A stretch of DNA of 64,000 nt. Origin: Planococcus plakortidis (GTDB lineage: Bacteria; Bacillota; Bacilli; Bacillales_A; Planococcaceae). Under the pieces are notes generated by a model that was given only the letters and a program-made list of their open reading frames with translations, was not told where the DNA came from and did no database searches. The DNA is taken from assembly GCF_001687605.2 (NCBI RefSeq), contig NZ_CP016539.2:1766501-1830500 (forward strand). The letters are read 5' to 3'. This document shows positions 7,054 to 17,223 of the stretch, piece after piece. Numbering within the stretch: the stretch's first letter is position 1; every line of letters starts with the position of its first letter. The translations under genes and the position numbers were made by a program.

Positions 7054-8634
7054 TTATACCTCCACCCCATTTTTCTCGTACATGACTTCGCCTGCGACAA
7101 CGGTCATTTCCACTTCGGCTTCAAGCAATTGCTCCTCAGGCCCATTGAATAAATCACGATCGAACACGGTGAAATCCGCATCGAACCCTTCTTTGATCAA
7201 ACCGCGGCGATGCTCCATGCAAATGGCTTGCGCACTGCCATAGGTATACAGGCGGATCGCTTCGAAACGGCTAAGTTTTTGTTCAGGCAAATACCCTGCA
7301 TGTGTATCTTCAGGATTTCTGCGTGCAACAGCCGCAAACAAGCCTTGGCGCGGGTCGACTTCCTCGATCGGCGCATCGGATCCGCCAGCGCAGATAATGC
7401 CCTCATCCAATAAGGTCTTCCAGGCATACGACAACGCGAGCCGGTCGTCGCCGAGCCGTTCCACTACCCATGGAAAATCCGAAGGCACGAAACTCGGCTG
7501 CAGGTCAAGTGCCACGTCAAGCCGTTTCAGGCGTTCAAGCAAATCTTCTCTCAGGACCATCGCATGGATGAGCCGGTCCCGTTTGCCTTCAGGCGTCGGA
7601 TGCGCTTCGATGGCATCGAGCGCTTTTTCCATGGCGAAATCGCCGATGACATGGATAGCGACCGCTTCGCCGTGCTTTCTCGCAACCGATACCAGGCGCT
7701 TTAATTCTTCATCGGAATGGATCGCGACGCCGCTAGTCGATGGGTCGTCTGTATAAGGGCGGCTGAGCAAAGCCGTTCTGCCGCCGATCGACCCATCTGC
7801 AAACAATTTCATCGGGCCCGGATCGATAAACGGTTCCAAATACTCGGCGTTTTCCATCATTTCCTCAAAAGCCACGTGTGCCCGCAGCAAATGGGCACGG
7901 AACTTCGTTTCCTTGCCGATCACGTTTCGGAACGCTTGCAGCGGCCGTGAGTAATGGCCGTAATACCCCATATCTTCCGTATGGCCGCCCGTCAAACCGA
8001 GCTTGAGTAAATCATCGACTGAAGTTTTTAACGCTTTGGTCAAGTACTCGACGCTCACTTCCGGAACGACTCCGGCGACGAGTTCCTGTGCAGCGTCCAG
8101 CAAATAGCCCGTCGGTTCCCCATTCGTATCGCGCACAATGACACCGCCTTCTGGATCTTCGGTTTCTTTCGTGATGCCAGCCAGTTCGAGCGCGCGCGAA
8201 TTGGCAAGCACTGCGTGTCGGCATACACGTTTCAGCATCATCGGCGACTCGCAGATGGCATCAAGTTCGCTGCGGTGGAATATCTTCCGGTCCGGGAAAT
8301 TGTTCTCATTCCATCCTTCACCGATAAACCATTCATCGCCCGTATGGCCTTCGGTCGAACGGATCAATTGCTGTTTCATGTCTTCCGAGCTCTCGATTTT
8401 CGACAAATCGACGCGCATCAGTTTCTCTCCGTGCTGGATCAGATGCAGGTGGCTATCGACCAGCCCTGGGTACATGGTGCGGCCGGCCAGATCGATTTCC
8501 TTATCGGCTAAATGACGCAATTCTTCGTAAGCCCCAGTTTTTTCTATGCGGTCATCAGAGACCAGCACCGCTTCTACGGTCTCGCCTTCTGTTTCCATCG
8601 TATAAATCTGTCCCCCGTAAATAAGCACCTTCAT
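7054..8634 (-). CDS. Metal-dependent amidohydrolase, YtcJ-like (amidohydrolase 3 family)
   Basis: The 526-residue protein has the composite fold: a small N-terminal beta domain, then 'GLVDSHLHLIQHG' with the H-x-H metal ligands near residue 64, later 'AIHVIGD' (His) and 'GGSDAPIEEVDPRQGL' (Asp), and a C-terminal 'FDADFTVFDRDLF' strand typical of the family. Members hydrolyse amide or ester bonds in cyclic or N-substituted compounds, but specificity cannot be read here. A promoter at 8662-8690 and GGAG before the ATG make this the first gene of its operon. Confidence 0.87.
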   Translation of the reverse strand: MKVLIYGGQIYTMETEGETVEAVLVSDDRIEKTGAYEELRHLADKEIDLAGRTMYPGLVDSHLHLIQHGEKLMRVDLSKIESSEDMKQQLIRSTEGHTGDEWFIGEGWNENNFPDRKIFHRSELDAICESPMMLKRVCRHAVLANSRALELAGITKETEDPEGGVIVRDTNGEPTGYLLDAAQELVAGVVPEVSVEYLTKALKTSVDDLLKLGLTGGHTEDMGYYGHYSRPLQAFRNVIGKETKFRAHLLRAHVAFEEMMENAEYLEPFIDPGPMKLFADGSIGGRTALLSRPYTDDPSTSGVAIHSDEELKRLVSVARKHGEAVAIHVIGDFAMEKALDAIEAHPTPEGKRDRLIHAMVLREDLLERLKRLDVALDLQPSFVPSDFPWVVERLGDDRLALSYAWKTLLDEGIICAGGSDAPIEEVDPRQGLFAAVARRNPEDTHAGYLPEQKLSRFEAIRLYTYGSAQAICMEHRRGLIKEGFDADFTVFDRDLFNGPEEQLLEAEVEMTVVAGEVMYEKNGVEV

Positions 8635-8661
8635 CTAAAACCACTCCTTTTCTCTTTGTTC

Positions 8662-8690
8662 ATCATAAATATATTTTTCAGTGCATTCAA
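8662..8690 (-). promoter_or_regulatory. Promoter of the amidohydrolase operon
   Basis: Minus-strand TTGAAT (8690-8685), exactly 17 bases, TATGAT (8667-8662); 28 bases upstream of the start codon. Confidence 0.65.
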
Positions 8691-8755
8691 TAAGTTTGGC
8701 TGGAAATGGCTAAATTTTTCTGCGCCTGCCCGCAGATACAAGCCTCCTTATTTAT

Positions 8756-8763
8756 GATATACT
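8756..8763 (+). promoter_or_regulatory. Candidate extended -10 promoter of the CNNM/CBS gene
   Basis: The sequence TGATATACT spans 8755-8763 and gives an extended -10 (TGn plus TATACT) 38 bases upstream of the ATG at 8801. Confidence 0.55.
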
Positions 8764-8800
8764 ATGCACAACTTTAGAAAGCTGAGGTGAGCTCCCGGAC

Positions 8801-10114
8801 ATGGGGGACGAATTGGACAGTATATTTTATCTTTATATCACAACCGCAAGCATTCTTTTATTTTTCACCGCTTTTTTTGTAGGGGCGGAATTCTCCATCA
8901 TCCGGGTGCGTTTGTCGCGCATCGAGCAAGCCTTGTCGGAAGGGCGCAAAAATGCCGTTTGGATGGAAAAAATCAGCAATAATCTCGATTATTATCTGTC
9001 CGTTTCACGCTTTGGCATCGCAGTGACGGCAATCGGCCTTGGCTGGCTGTCAAAAAACATTGCCGAGCTGCCTTCTGTACAGGCAGTGGCGGACAGGGCC
9101 GAATCGAATGCGGCAGGACCGATCGCTTATATTTCCGTGCTCGTCCTGGTATTTTTCATCCGCGCCATCATCGGTGAGCTGGCGCCGAAAGCCTTGGCTG
9201 CCCAGTACGCAGAACGCGCGGCGTTTCGCCTCGCTCCTGCGCTGAGTCTCGCCGGCAGTCTATTCGCACCCGTATTATGGCTCCTCAATGCTTCGGCACG
9301 GCTGTTGTTGCGCCCGCTCGGCATCCGGACTTTGCAGCCGGCCTATGGGCATTCCGAAGAAGACTTAAAGCATTTGATGCACGAGAGCTACCAGAGCGGC
9401 GAGATCAACCACAACGAGTTGGCGTATATGCAAAACATCTTCTCGTTTGATGAACGCTTGGCCAAAGACATCATGTTGCCGAGAACGCAGATGATCACCA
9501 TCTCTATTGAAATGGATCATGATGAATTAATGGAAATCATTGAAGAGCATCAATATACGCGTTATCCGATAACTGAAGACGGCGATAAGGATGCCATCAT
9601 CGGCTTTATCAACATCAAGGAATTATTGACGAGCTATACGACTGCAGGGGATCTCTCAAAAAGTTTGACGGTCCATGATTTACCGTTTGTCCATGACCAG
9701 GCACCGATCCAGGATGTCCTGCTGCGTATGCAAAGCCAGCACGTCCATATGGCGATCGTTGTCGACGAATACGGCGGGACAGCCGGCGTCATCACCATGG
9801 AAGACATCCTTGAGGAAATTGTCGGCGAGATTCGCGATGAATTCGACCATGATGAAACCGATGATATCAAACGTTTGGACCATCATAATTTCCTCGTTAA
9901 CGGCCGGGTGCTGCTGTCAGAACTCGAAGCCCGCTTCCCGATTGAATTCGAGGAAAGTGAAGACATCGATACCATCGGCGGCTGGGTCCAGATGATGGAC
10001 ACGGATATCGCGGAAGGCGGCGTCATCGACTTAAGTGATTTCCGCTTTATCGTGCGTGAGATGGAAAACCACCAAATCATCACTGTCCAATTGAACAAGA
10101 AGAATAAATCATAA
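8801..10114 (+). CDS. CNNM/CBS-domain membrane protein (HlyC/CorC 'hemolysin' family, YhdP/YugS type)
   Basis: The 437-residue protein has the family order: an N-terminal transmembrane CNNM region (about 1-190, containing '[18 protein letters not shown]'), a CBS pair (about 210-345, with 'MLPRTQM' and '[25 protein letters not shown]'), and a C-terminal CorC_HlyC domain ending near 432. Relatives export Mg2+ or Na+ or influence cation balance; the hemolysin label is historical. It is monocistronic between its own promoter and the terminator at 10115-10151. AGGTGAG lies before the ATG. Confidence 0.92.
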   Translation: MGDELDSIFYLYITTASILLFFTAFFVGAEFSIIRVRLSRIEQALSEGRKNAVWMEKISNNLDYYLSVSRFGIAVTAIGLGWLSKNIAELPSVQAVADRAESNAAGPIAYISVLVLVFFIRAIIGELAPKALAAQYAERAAFRLAPALSLAGSLFAPVLWLLNASARLLLRPLGIRTLQPAYGHSEEDLKHLMHESYQSGEINHNELAYMQNIFSFDERLAKDIMLPRTQMITISIEMDHDELMEIIEEHQYTRYPITEDGDKDAIIGFINIKELLTSYTTAGDLSKSLTVHDLPFVHDQAPIQDVLLRMQSQHVHMAIVVDEYGGTAGVITMEDILEEIVGEIRDEFDHDETDDIKRLDHHNFLVNGRVLLSELEARFPIEFEESEDIDTIGGWVQMMDTDIAEGGVIDLSDFRFIVREMENHQIITVQLNKKNKS

Positions 10115-10151
10115 AAAAACGGCATTGCGAGTCATCAGCAATGCCGTTTTT
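10115..10151. terminator. Bidirectional intrinsic terminator
   Basis: A 14-bp stem AAAAACGGCATTGC (10115-10128) / GCAATGCCGTTTTT (10138-10151) between convergent genes. Confidence 0.92.
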
Positions 10152-10155
10152 CTAT

Positions 10156-11088
10156 TTATTTTTCATCTTCCAACAATGATTTTTCGTACTCGAATTTCTT
10201 CATCAGCATCTCGCCGGTATAGCCTTCTTCGATCAACCTCGCCAATACCGCTTTCGTCCGGTCATCGGCCGCTTCCGGATGATCATCACGGTCGAATTCC
10301 ACTACGCTGTCCTCATCGGAAATCCAGTCGGAATAGCTTCCGACATAGAGCTTCAGGTTTTCATGCTGTTTTTCGGCAAGCACGGCGTACAGCGCAGCCG
10401 CTGTGACGCCGCTGCCGCAATACACAACAGCCGGCTCTTTCGGTTGCAATAGGCTGCTGAATTCTTCGTCGGTCCGGAATGCTTTATTCGACACCAATTG
10501 GGACCAATCGTAATTGCGCGCGCCTGGGATCCGACCGGCGACAGCGTCAATCGGTTCATTGATGCCGGCATAGCGTTCAGGGGAACGGGCGTCGATCAAG
10601 ACGCCCAATTCTTTGCCGTCGACGATTTGCTGGACATCGCTGCGCGTTGCGAGCAGCTCGTCATGGAAAGCTGGCATCACCGATGAAACCGGGTAGGATG
10701 CCGATTCTGTCGTCGTCGCAATGCCCTGCCGTTTCAACTCGTCAAAGCCGACGCGGCTGATATAGGCATGTTCGAATCCGGCATACTTGAGCAGCCACCA
10801 TGCCCGCGCTGCGTAAGGAGAACCGCCTTGGTCGTAGACGACGATCGAATCGGCCAATTCCAAACCGGCTGCTTGGAATAATCGCGTCAACTGATCTTTA
10901 GTTGGCATCGGATGGCGCCCGCCTTTGGATGCCATGTCGGATAGATCGTTCTCCAAATCCCAGTGGGTTGCTCCTTCCACATGTTCCGCGGCAAAGCTTC
11001 CACTTCCCCATCCGGAATCCTTCAAGTCAAAACGCGCATCGATCCAACGGTAATTTTCTGTATCTATCGTTTCAATAAAAACAGTCAT
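10156..11088 (-). CDS. Two-domain rhodanese, thiosulfate/3-mercaptopyruvate sulfurtransferase
   Basis: Two tandem rhodanese domains fill 310 residues. The C-terminal domain carries the persulfide cysteine in 'VVYCGSGVTA' (Cys 224); the equivalent site in the N-terminal domain reads 'VVYDQGG' with Asp, so that domain is inactive, as is usual. A CGSGVT loop favours mercaptopyruvate-type substrates over the CRxGxR thiosulfate loop. The protein lacks a signal peptide and is cytoplasmic. It starts one base after the dynA stop and so is co-transcribed with it. Confidence 0.9.
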   Translation of the reverse strand: MTVFIETIDTENYRWIDARFDLKDSGWGSGSFAAEHVEGATHWDLENDLSDMASKGGRHPMPTKDQLTRLFQAAGLELADSIVVYDQGGSPYAARAWWLLKYAGFEHAYISRVGFDELKRQGIATTTESASYPVSSVMPAFHDELLATRSDVQQIVDGKELGVLIDARSPERYAGINEPIDAVAGRIPGARNYDWSQLVSNKAFRTDEEFSSLLQPKEPAVVYCGSGVTAAALYAVLAEKQHENLKLYVGSYSDWISDEDSVVEFDRDDHPEAADDRTKAVLARLIEEGYTGEMLMKKFEYEKSLLEDEK

Positions 11089-11089
11089 G

Positions 11090-14000
11090 TTATCCCCTGC
11101 CTTCCATCAATTTTTCATGCAATTGCTTCCATTGCACCAGAATTTCGCCTTGCTGCAACAGGCTGCGCTCCGAATCAATCTGCTCGATCGCCTGGCGCAA
11201 CAAATGTTGCCGGAGGCCTTCAGCTTCCTGCTCAATCCAGAATTCCGCCCATTCCAGGAGTTCGGCCTTTTCCTGATCCAAATAACGGCTGGCATCGGGT
11301 TCCATCATGCCCTGCAAAGCGTCGCGCATCGCTTCTTTCTCATTTTTCTCGAAAAAGCTCTTGTTGTTTTTATAATATGATTTTGCCGCGGAATAATCGG
11401 CATCGCCAAACGGCTGGCCGGCTTCGAGAAGCTGTGCTTCCTTCACTTCATATGGAAGGAACGAAAACTCGTGGTTCCAGTCCTTCAGTTTGGCAGCATC
11501 GTCCTTGAAACGTTCCGTCAATTTCTGCTCGACAAATCGCGCAAGCCGCAAGTTGGTCACTCTCATCTCCTGCTGGAAATCAAAAGCCGTCATGTCACGC
11601 AAATCGCGCAATGCCATATCGAGCGCCTGCTTGGAGGATTCCCTCGCGAATAGCGAAGGGTTGAATGCTTCCTTGAAGAAATCGTTGAAGCGGTAGAACA
11701 CACGCTGTTTCACATAGTACAGCAATTCGCCGAGTTCTTGGCCCGCTTCTCGCTCCAATACCGGTGCCATTGTTTCACTATAGCGTTTTCGCACTTTCTG
11801 CTCTAATTGCTTTAACTCTTCCAGGCGCTCATCTTTGCGTTCCAGGTTCTTTTCCGTGGACTGGATCAAATTGCGGAAACGGTCCACCGTTTTCTGCTCT
11901 TCTTCCGACAAAGACTGGACCGCCATCCCTTTCAGCTCTTCTTTCAGGAAATGCTGGAAATCTTCTTCGAACTCCGGCATGCCTGAAATAGAGCGGTCTT
12001 TCAAGGCTTGCAAGCTTGAGACGCCGTACAGGCGCGGGAAACGGATTCCGAAGCGCTGCAATTCATTGCCGACATAGTCGATGACTGCCTGTTTTTCTTC
12101 CTCATCATTCGCCAAATCGATGGCATTGACCACAAAGAACATCTTGTCCATTTCGAAAGCGTCTTTTACGCGGCCGAGCTGGATGAGGAATTCGCGGTCC
12201 GCGCGTGCAAACGCGTGGTTGTAATACGTGATGAACAGGACAGCGTCCGCATTGCGGATGTATTCGAATGCAACGTTCGTGTGGCGCGCATTGATGGAAT
12301 CCGCTCCTGGCGTATCCACCAAGGTAACGCCATTTCTTGTCAGCTCGCAATCGAAATAAAAATCGATTTCTTCGACAAAGCAACTGCGTTCCTCTTTGGC
12401 GACATACAAGCCGAACTCTTGACGATTAACGCGCAAAGTTTCCCCGAGATGCCCGCTAAAGGATTCGTACCCGCTCCTGAATGCCAGCAAGAACGATTTA
12501 TGGATTTGCTGCTCAGTCGTTGCGTCATCCGGCAATGCTTTTGTTTTCGCATAGGCCTCTTCGAGGGTCTCTACTTTCACGCCAAAGATTGCAAAGGAGT
12601 TTTTGACATCTTCCGTCATCGCCGCTACGGTTTTCAATCGCACGTCTGCCGTCTCATGTGGATGTGCTTCCGTCACGGGGCGGATGCGGTTGATGGTCGC
12701 GGTCGTCGGGTTCGGAGATACCGGAAGCACCGTCTCGCCCATCAAAGCATTCGAGAACGATGATTTCCCCGCACTGAAGGCGCCGAACAAGGCAATCGTG
12801 AATTCCTGCCCTTCCAGCCGCTTCGCTTTCCGCTTCAAATATTCTACCGTTTCCGAAAACCCTCGGACAGGCTCCAGAATATCGGCGGTTTTTTTCACGC
12901 GCGACAACACTTCCTGTTCATCAAACGATGCCAGTTCATGTGTCGGGGCGGTCTCGCCACCGTCCCATTGCTGCTGTACTTCCTCTTCGAGCATCGACGG
13001 CGTGAATTCTACCATGTCTTCCGCCGACAAATGAAACGCATCTTGCCAAGCGGCTACTTGTTTTTCCGCCGCGTCCATCTGCTTCGGCAAAATGGCGGTG
13101 AAGGATTTCTTCACTTTATCGATCGCTTCGTCCATTTCCTCGAGCGTGCGGATCGCGAGCACCTTTTGTTCAAGCGACTCGGATTTCATGTCGATTTCCA
13201 CACCCGCATCGTCCGGCAGTCCTTCAAAGCCTTCCTGTTGGCGGGCTTTCCAGGGATCGGTTTCCTGGATGAGCCAGCGCTGCACTTGGGCAGTCAAGCT
13301 CTTGCTGACATTGAGTACAGTATCTGCAGTCATCGTAGCCGTTTCCGGCACATTTTCTTCGACAACTTCAAACGGCAAGCCGAATTGCATGTTATCGATT
13401 TCAAGCGATTCGGTATCCGTCAACAGCCCAGCTTCGCGCAGGGAGGTTTTCATCAATTTTTTCAAATGGCCCGACATTTGCGAGTCGATCGTTTTCGACA
13501 ATTTGTCTTGAAGGTCTTTTCTGCGGTTTTCCCGTTCTTCTTCGGTTTTCTTGCCGCTGAACAATATGCCCACTTTGAATCCCGGTTGGCGCGCTTCGAT
13601 ATAAGCACTTAGCGCGTCCCTCACTTCATAAGGCATAATGTTGGCGTTTTCGAGCAGCTCTTTGCGCTTTTTCTCGAAATTCAACCGCCAATTATCATAA
13701 TCCTGGACAGAACTGCGCCGCTTGATCAATTCGTGTTCTTTTTTCAAGTCTTCCCGCATATTCCATTCTTCTTCTGATAGGACCTTCGAAAATGCTTCCA
13801 GCCGCTCCGCTTTTTCGTCTTCTAAAAAGCCGATGTGCTCATCTTTCAATTGGCGGAGCGCAGAAGCCGAAGCTTCACCGATATGTCCTTGCCAATTATC
13901 CATGACCGAGGAGACGAGCTGTTTTACTTCAGGAAATTCATTGCCCGGGAAGTCGTGCACTTTCAAGGAAGTGAAAAAGATCCCTTTCGGTTCGACCCCC

Positions 14001-14671
14001 CATGCCGCAAAACTATCCGCCACCGATTGCTGGAATTCCGCAAACGACATTTCGCTTTCCTGATGCTTATCGATCTGGTTGACGATCAAGTAAAGGTCCG
14101 TGTATTTCTGCAATTCCCGCGTGAAATTGAAGTTGAGCTCTGATTGCACATGGTTGTAATCCATGACATAAAACACCATGTCGGCTACATGCAAGGCCGA
14201 TTCCGTCGACATCCTATGGGCATCGTCTGTGGAGTCGACGCCCGGCGTATCCATGACCGTGATGCCTTCAGGCAACACCGAAGTCGAATGGCCGATGTCG
14301 ATTTGTGTGACATCGCCGCTCTTGCAGAAATCCTTGACCGCTTGGAAATCATAGTTTTCAGGGAAATACACAGGGCGGTCGCCCCTGCGGTTGACGATGG
14401 CATAGTCTTTTTCTGCCTTATGGACGTTAACGATGTTTGCACTCGTCGGAATCGGGCTCGAGGGCAAAAGCGTCTCGCCCGTCAAGGCGTTGATCATCGA
14501 TGATTTTCCGGAAGAGAAGTGGCCCGCAAAGCCGATGATGAATTGGTCTTTCAGGATTTTACGCGCAAATAATTCCGCTTTCTCTTCACGCTCCGTGTCT
14601 TCGTTGTCCTTGAAAATCCGGTAAAGATGCGCTGTTTCGATTAATTCCTGCTTATGGTCTGTCGCTGTCAT
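11090..14671 (-). CDS. dynA: Bacterial dynamin-like GTPase DynA (double dynamin)
   Basis: Start set at the ATG at 14671 (1193 residues), preceded by AAGGAG eight bases upstream. Two dynamin units are fused: the first P-loop 'GHFSSGKSS' lies near residue 50 with switch 'DTPGVDS', the second 'GAFSAGKSS' near residue 630 with 'DTPGADS'. Long coiled-coil stretches follow each G domain. In B. subtilis the homologue (YpbR) tethers and fuses membranes and protects against phage and pore damage. The length matches the family's fused form. It is the first gene of a two-gene operon with the rhodanese. Confidence 0.95.
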   Translation of the reverse strand: MTATDHKQELIETAHLYRIFKDNEDTEREEKAELFARKILKDQFIIGFAGHFSSGKSSMINALTGETLLPSSPIPTSANIVNVHKAEKDYAIVNRRGDRPVYFPENYDFQAVKDFCKSGDVTQIDIGHSTSVLPEGITVMDTPGVDSTDDAHRMSTESALHVADMVFYVMDYNHVQSELNFNFTRELQKYTDLYLIVNQIDKHQESEMSFAEFQQSVADSFAAWGVEPKGIFFTSLKVHDFPGNEFPEVKQLVSSVMDNWQGHIGEASASALRQLKDEHIGFLEDEKAERLEAFSKVLSEEEWNMREDLKKEHELIKRRSSVQDYDNWRLNFEKKRKELLENANIMPYEVRDALSAYIEARQPGFKVGILFSGKKTEEERENRRKDLQDKLSKTIDSQMSGHLKKLMKTSLREAGLLTDTESLEIDNMQFGLPFEVVEENVPETATMTADTVLNVSKSLTAQVQRWLIQETDPWKARQQEGFEGLPDDAGVEIDMKSESLEQKVLAIRTLEEMDEAIDKVKKSFTAILPKQMDAAEKQVAAWQDAFHLSAEDMVEFTPSMLEEEVQQQWDGGETAPTHELASFDEQEVLSRVKKTADILEPVRGFSETVEYLKRKAKRLEGQEFTIALFGAFSAGKSSFSNALMGETVLPVSPNPTTATINRIRPVTEAHPHETADVRLKTVAAMTEDVKNSFAIFGVKVETLEEAYAKTKALPDDATTEQQIHKSFLLAFRSGYESFSGHLGETLRVNRQEFGLYVAKEERSCFVEEIDFYFDCELTRNGVTLVDTPGADSINARHTNVAFEYIRNADAVLFITYYNHAFARADREFLIQLGRVKDAFEMDKMFFVVNAIDLANDEEEKQAVIDYVGNELQRFGIRFPRLYGVSSLQALKDRSISGMPEFEEDFQHFLKEELKGMAVQSLSEEEQKTVDRFRNLIQSTEKNLERKDERLEELKQLEQKVRKRYSETMAPVLEREAGQELGELLYYVKQRVFYRFNDFFKEAFNPSLFARESSKQALDMALRDLRDMTAFDFQQEMRVTNLRLARFVEQKLTERFKDDAAKLKDWNHEFSFLPYEVKEAQLLEAGQPFGDADYSAAKSYYKNNKSFFEKNEKEAMRDALQGMMEPDASRYLDQEKAELLEWAEFWIEQEAEGLRQHLLRQAIEQIDSERSLLQQGEILVQWKQLHEKLMEGRG

Positions 14672-14728
14672 ATGTATATCTCCTTCACCGTTACTTCTAT
14701 TCATCATATCATTTTTTCCAGCAGAACG

Positions 14729-14760
14729 AAAAACATCCTTCCAGTGATGGAAGGATGTTT
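14729..14760 (-). terminator. Intrinsic terminator after the SDR gene
   Basis: A 13-bp perfect stem AAACATCCTTCCA (14731-14743) / TGGAAGGATGTTT (14748-14760) with a four-base loop and a T-rich tail on the minus strand. Confidence 0.85.
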
Positions 14761-14762
14761 TC

Positions 14763-15521
14763 TCAGGAAAATCCGTGAATCGACATGCCGCCGTCGATGA
14801 ACAAGGTCTGTCCGGTCATATAGCCCGCTGCATCCGAAGCGAGGAACACGACAGGCGAAGCCACTTCCGGCAACTCGCCGACGCGTTTCAGCGGTGTCAC
14901 TGCAAGGATCGAATCCAGGTATTCCTGATCCGACAGCAAACTCTCCGTAAGCGGCGTACGGAAATACCAAGGACCGATTGCATTGACGCGGATGCCCCGC
15001 TCGCCCCATTCCATGGCCATCACTTTGGTCATTTGAATGATCGCCGCTTTGGAAGCCGCATAGACAACGCCCGTCTTCAGCGCCCGGTCACCGCCGACGG
15101 AGCTGACATTGATGATCGATGCCCCTTTTTTCATATGCTTCGCTGCCTCCTGGGAAAACATGAATACGCTTTGCGCATTGGTATCCATGATCTTATGCCA
15201 TTCGCTGTCAGTCGCATCGTCCAGTTTCGAACGGATATTCATCCCTGCATTATTGACGAGAATGTCCACACCGCCGAACCGGCTGACGGCTTTTTCGACC
15301 GCTGATTGGATATCGTTCCGGTCGGTCACATCCGCGACTGCATAGGATGTGCGGTCAGCCGCCATTTCATGCATCACATGCTCCAAATCGCTTTCGGTCC
15401 GTGCCACGAGCAACACATTCGCCCCTGCTTCACCGAGTGCCAGTGCAATCGCACGCCCGATGCCTTTTCCGGCTCCGGTCACGATTGCGGTCTTGCCTTC
15501 CAAACGAAAAGATGCCAACAC
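14763..15521 (-). CDS. SDR-family oxidoreductase (FabG/glucose dehydrogenase type)
   Basis: A classical 252-residue SDR: TGAGKGIGRAI cofactor loop (residues 15-25), 'LVNNAGMN', catalytic Ser in 'INVSSVGG', Y-x-x-x-K in 'VYAASKAAI', and the C-terminal 'GQTLFIDGG' signature. The 'VRVNAIGPW' segment is typical of FabG-like reductases. Substrate is not evident. The start is GTG with GGGGGA upstream. It follows the M32 carboxypeptidase by 46 bases and ends at its own terminator, so the two are likely an operon. Confidence 0.87.
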   Translation of the reverse strand: MLASFRLEGKTAIVTGAGKGIGRAIALALGEAGANVLLVARTESDLEHVMHEMAADRTSYAVADVTDRNDIQSAVEKAVSRFGGVDILVNNAGMNIRSKLDDATDSEWHKIMDTNAQSVFMFSQEAAKHMKKGASIINVSSVGGDRALKTGVVYAASKAAIIQMTKVMAMEWGERGIRVNAIGPWYFRTPLTESLLSDQEYLDSILAVTPLKRVGELPEVASPVVFLASDAAGYMTGQTLFIDGGMSIHGFS

Positions 15522-15567
15522 AGATAAATCCCCCTTTAGTCATTTCACCCAATTTTCCATAGTTTTT

Positions 15568-17067
15568 TTAGTCCAATTGATAGATTTTGGCGTATTTTGC
15601 TTCTAAATAATCGGCCAAATGATTTCCATTCAAGCCTTCACCCGTCGCATCTTGTAAGAGCTCAAGCGGCTTCTTGACAGCTCCGTGCCGATGGACTTTA
15701 TCCGTCAGCCATTCGGTCAACGGGCCGATTTCACCGTTTGCCAGTAATTCATCGAAATTCGGGAGGTCTTTTTGCATCGCCTTCTTGAACTGCGCTGCAT
15801 ATAACAGCCCCAATGCATAGGAAGGGAAATAGCCGAAGCTGCCGCCAGCCCAGTGGACGTCCTGGAGCACGCCTTCACCATCATGTTCCGGGCGGATACC
15901 CAGGTATTCCTCATATTTATCGTTCCATAATGCTGGCAGGTCCTTCACTTCGTAATCTCCGTCGAATAAGCCTTTTTCCAATTCATAACGAATCATGATA
16001 TGCAGTGCATACGTCAATTCATCGGCTTCGATGCGGATCAAGGAAGGCTTTGATTCATTGATGGCTGCCAGGAATTCATCCAGCGCCACGTTCTGGAACG
16101 AATCCGGTGCATAAGACAGGAATTTCCCGTAGTTATGGCGCCAGAATGATTCATTGCGCCCGACAAAGTTCTCATAGAACAAGGACTGTGATTCATGGAT
16201 GCCCATCGAGGATCCGTCATCAACCGGCAACCCGCTCAACTCATCGCTGATGTTCTGTTCGTACAAAGCATGGCCTGCTTCGTGGATCGTGCCGAAAACG
16301 GCTGTACGGAAATCTTCTTCATCGTATTTCGTGGTGACCCGGACATCGCCGCGGTTCACTGCGATCATGAACGGATGGACTGTCTCATCCAGCCGCCCCG
16401 CCTCGAAATCATAACCGAGTTGGTTTAGCACTTCCAAGCTGAAATCCTGCTGGGCTTGTTTCGGGAAATGGCCATATAAAAATCGGGTGTCCGGCTGATT
16501 ATGAGACGCCTGGATTTTTTTGACGAGCGGCACGATGCGCTCCCTCAATTGGCCAAATACCCGATCCAGCTGTTCGGTTGTGACGCCTGGCTCATATTGG
16601 TCGAGCAAAGTATTATAGACGCTGCCATTTTTAACGCCCCAATAGCCGACAAAGCGTTTCGTCGTCTCCACGAGCTGTTCTAAATATGGCTGGAACATGG
16701 CGAAATCCGCCTGCTCTTTCGCTTGTTCCCATACGGATTCCGCTTTGCTCGTCAAGACAACGAACGCACGGTACTCTTCCGGGGGTATTTTGGCATTCAA
16801 TTGGTATTCGCGCTCTGCCTCTTCCACCGAGCGTTTCATCGCGATCGACAAACCGTCCTGTTCTTTCAACCCGGCAATGAGCTTGCCATATTCTTCAGAG
16901 GTCGACATCGCGAACAATTCTGAAGATAAGGTTCCAATCGTCTCTGAACGCAAGTCCTGTCCTTTTTTGGGCGCGCCTGTCCGCATATCCCAATAAAGTA
17001 ATGAGAGGGCTTCGTTATAACTTGTCATTTTTTGATGAAGATCCCTGAATTGTTGTTCCATTGACAC
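15568..17067 (-). CDS. ypwA: M32-family metallocarboxypeptidase (YpwA-like)
   Basis: The 499-residue length and sequence match family M32. The zinc site HEAGH is at 262-266, with the third ligand Glu in 'GIHESQSLFYENFVGR', and the N-terminal 'SLLYWDMRTGAP' is a family signature. These enzymes remove C-terminal residues from peptides in the cytoplasm. The GTG at 17067 is chosen over the ATG six bases later because AAGGAGG ends six bases upstream of it. Confidence 0.93.
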   Translation of the reverse strand: MSMEQQFRDLHQKMTSYNEALSLLYWDMRTGAPKKGQDLRSETIGTLSSELFAMSTSEEYGKLIAGLKEQDGLSIAMKRSVEEAEREYQLNAKIPPEEYRAFVVLTSKAESVWEQAKEQADFAMFQPYLEQLVETTKRFVGYWGVKNGSVYNTLLDQYEPGVTTEQLDRVFGQLRERIVPLVKKIQASHNQPDTRFLYGHFPKQAQQDFSLEVLNQLGYDFEAGRLDETVHPFMIAVNRGDVRVTTKYDEEDFRTAVFGTIHEAGHALYEQNISDELSGLPVDDGSSMGIHESQSLFYENFVGRNESFWRHNYGKFLSYAPDSFQNVALDEFLAAINESKPSLIRIEADELTYALHIMIRYELEKGLFDGDYEVKDLPALWNDKYEEYLGIRPEHDGEGVLQDVHWAGGSFGYFPSYALGLLYAAQFKKAMQKDLPNFDELLANGEIGPLTEWLTDKVHRHGAVKKPLELLQDATGEGLNGNHLADYLEAKYAKIYQLD

Positions 17068-17172
17068 AATATTCCTCCTTCTTTTCCGCTCTATTGTATC
17101 ATAAGGGGTCTTTTCTCTGCCGCATCAGCTTTCGGGAATTTCATTTCTAAGGGGAGGATATCGGAAAAAGAC

Positions 17173-17207
17173 ATAAAAAATCAGCGGAGGAGTTCCCCCG
17201 CTGATTC
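17173..17207 (-). terminator. Intrinsic terminator after ypvA
   Basis: A 9-bp stem AATCAGCGG (17179-17187) / CCGCTGATT (17199-17207) continues into a T run on the minus strand. Confidence 0.8.
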
Positions 17208-17223
17208 GTCACTTCTATTCTAT

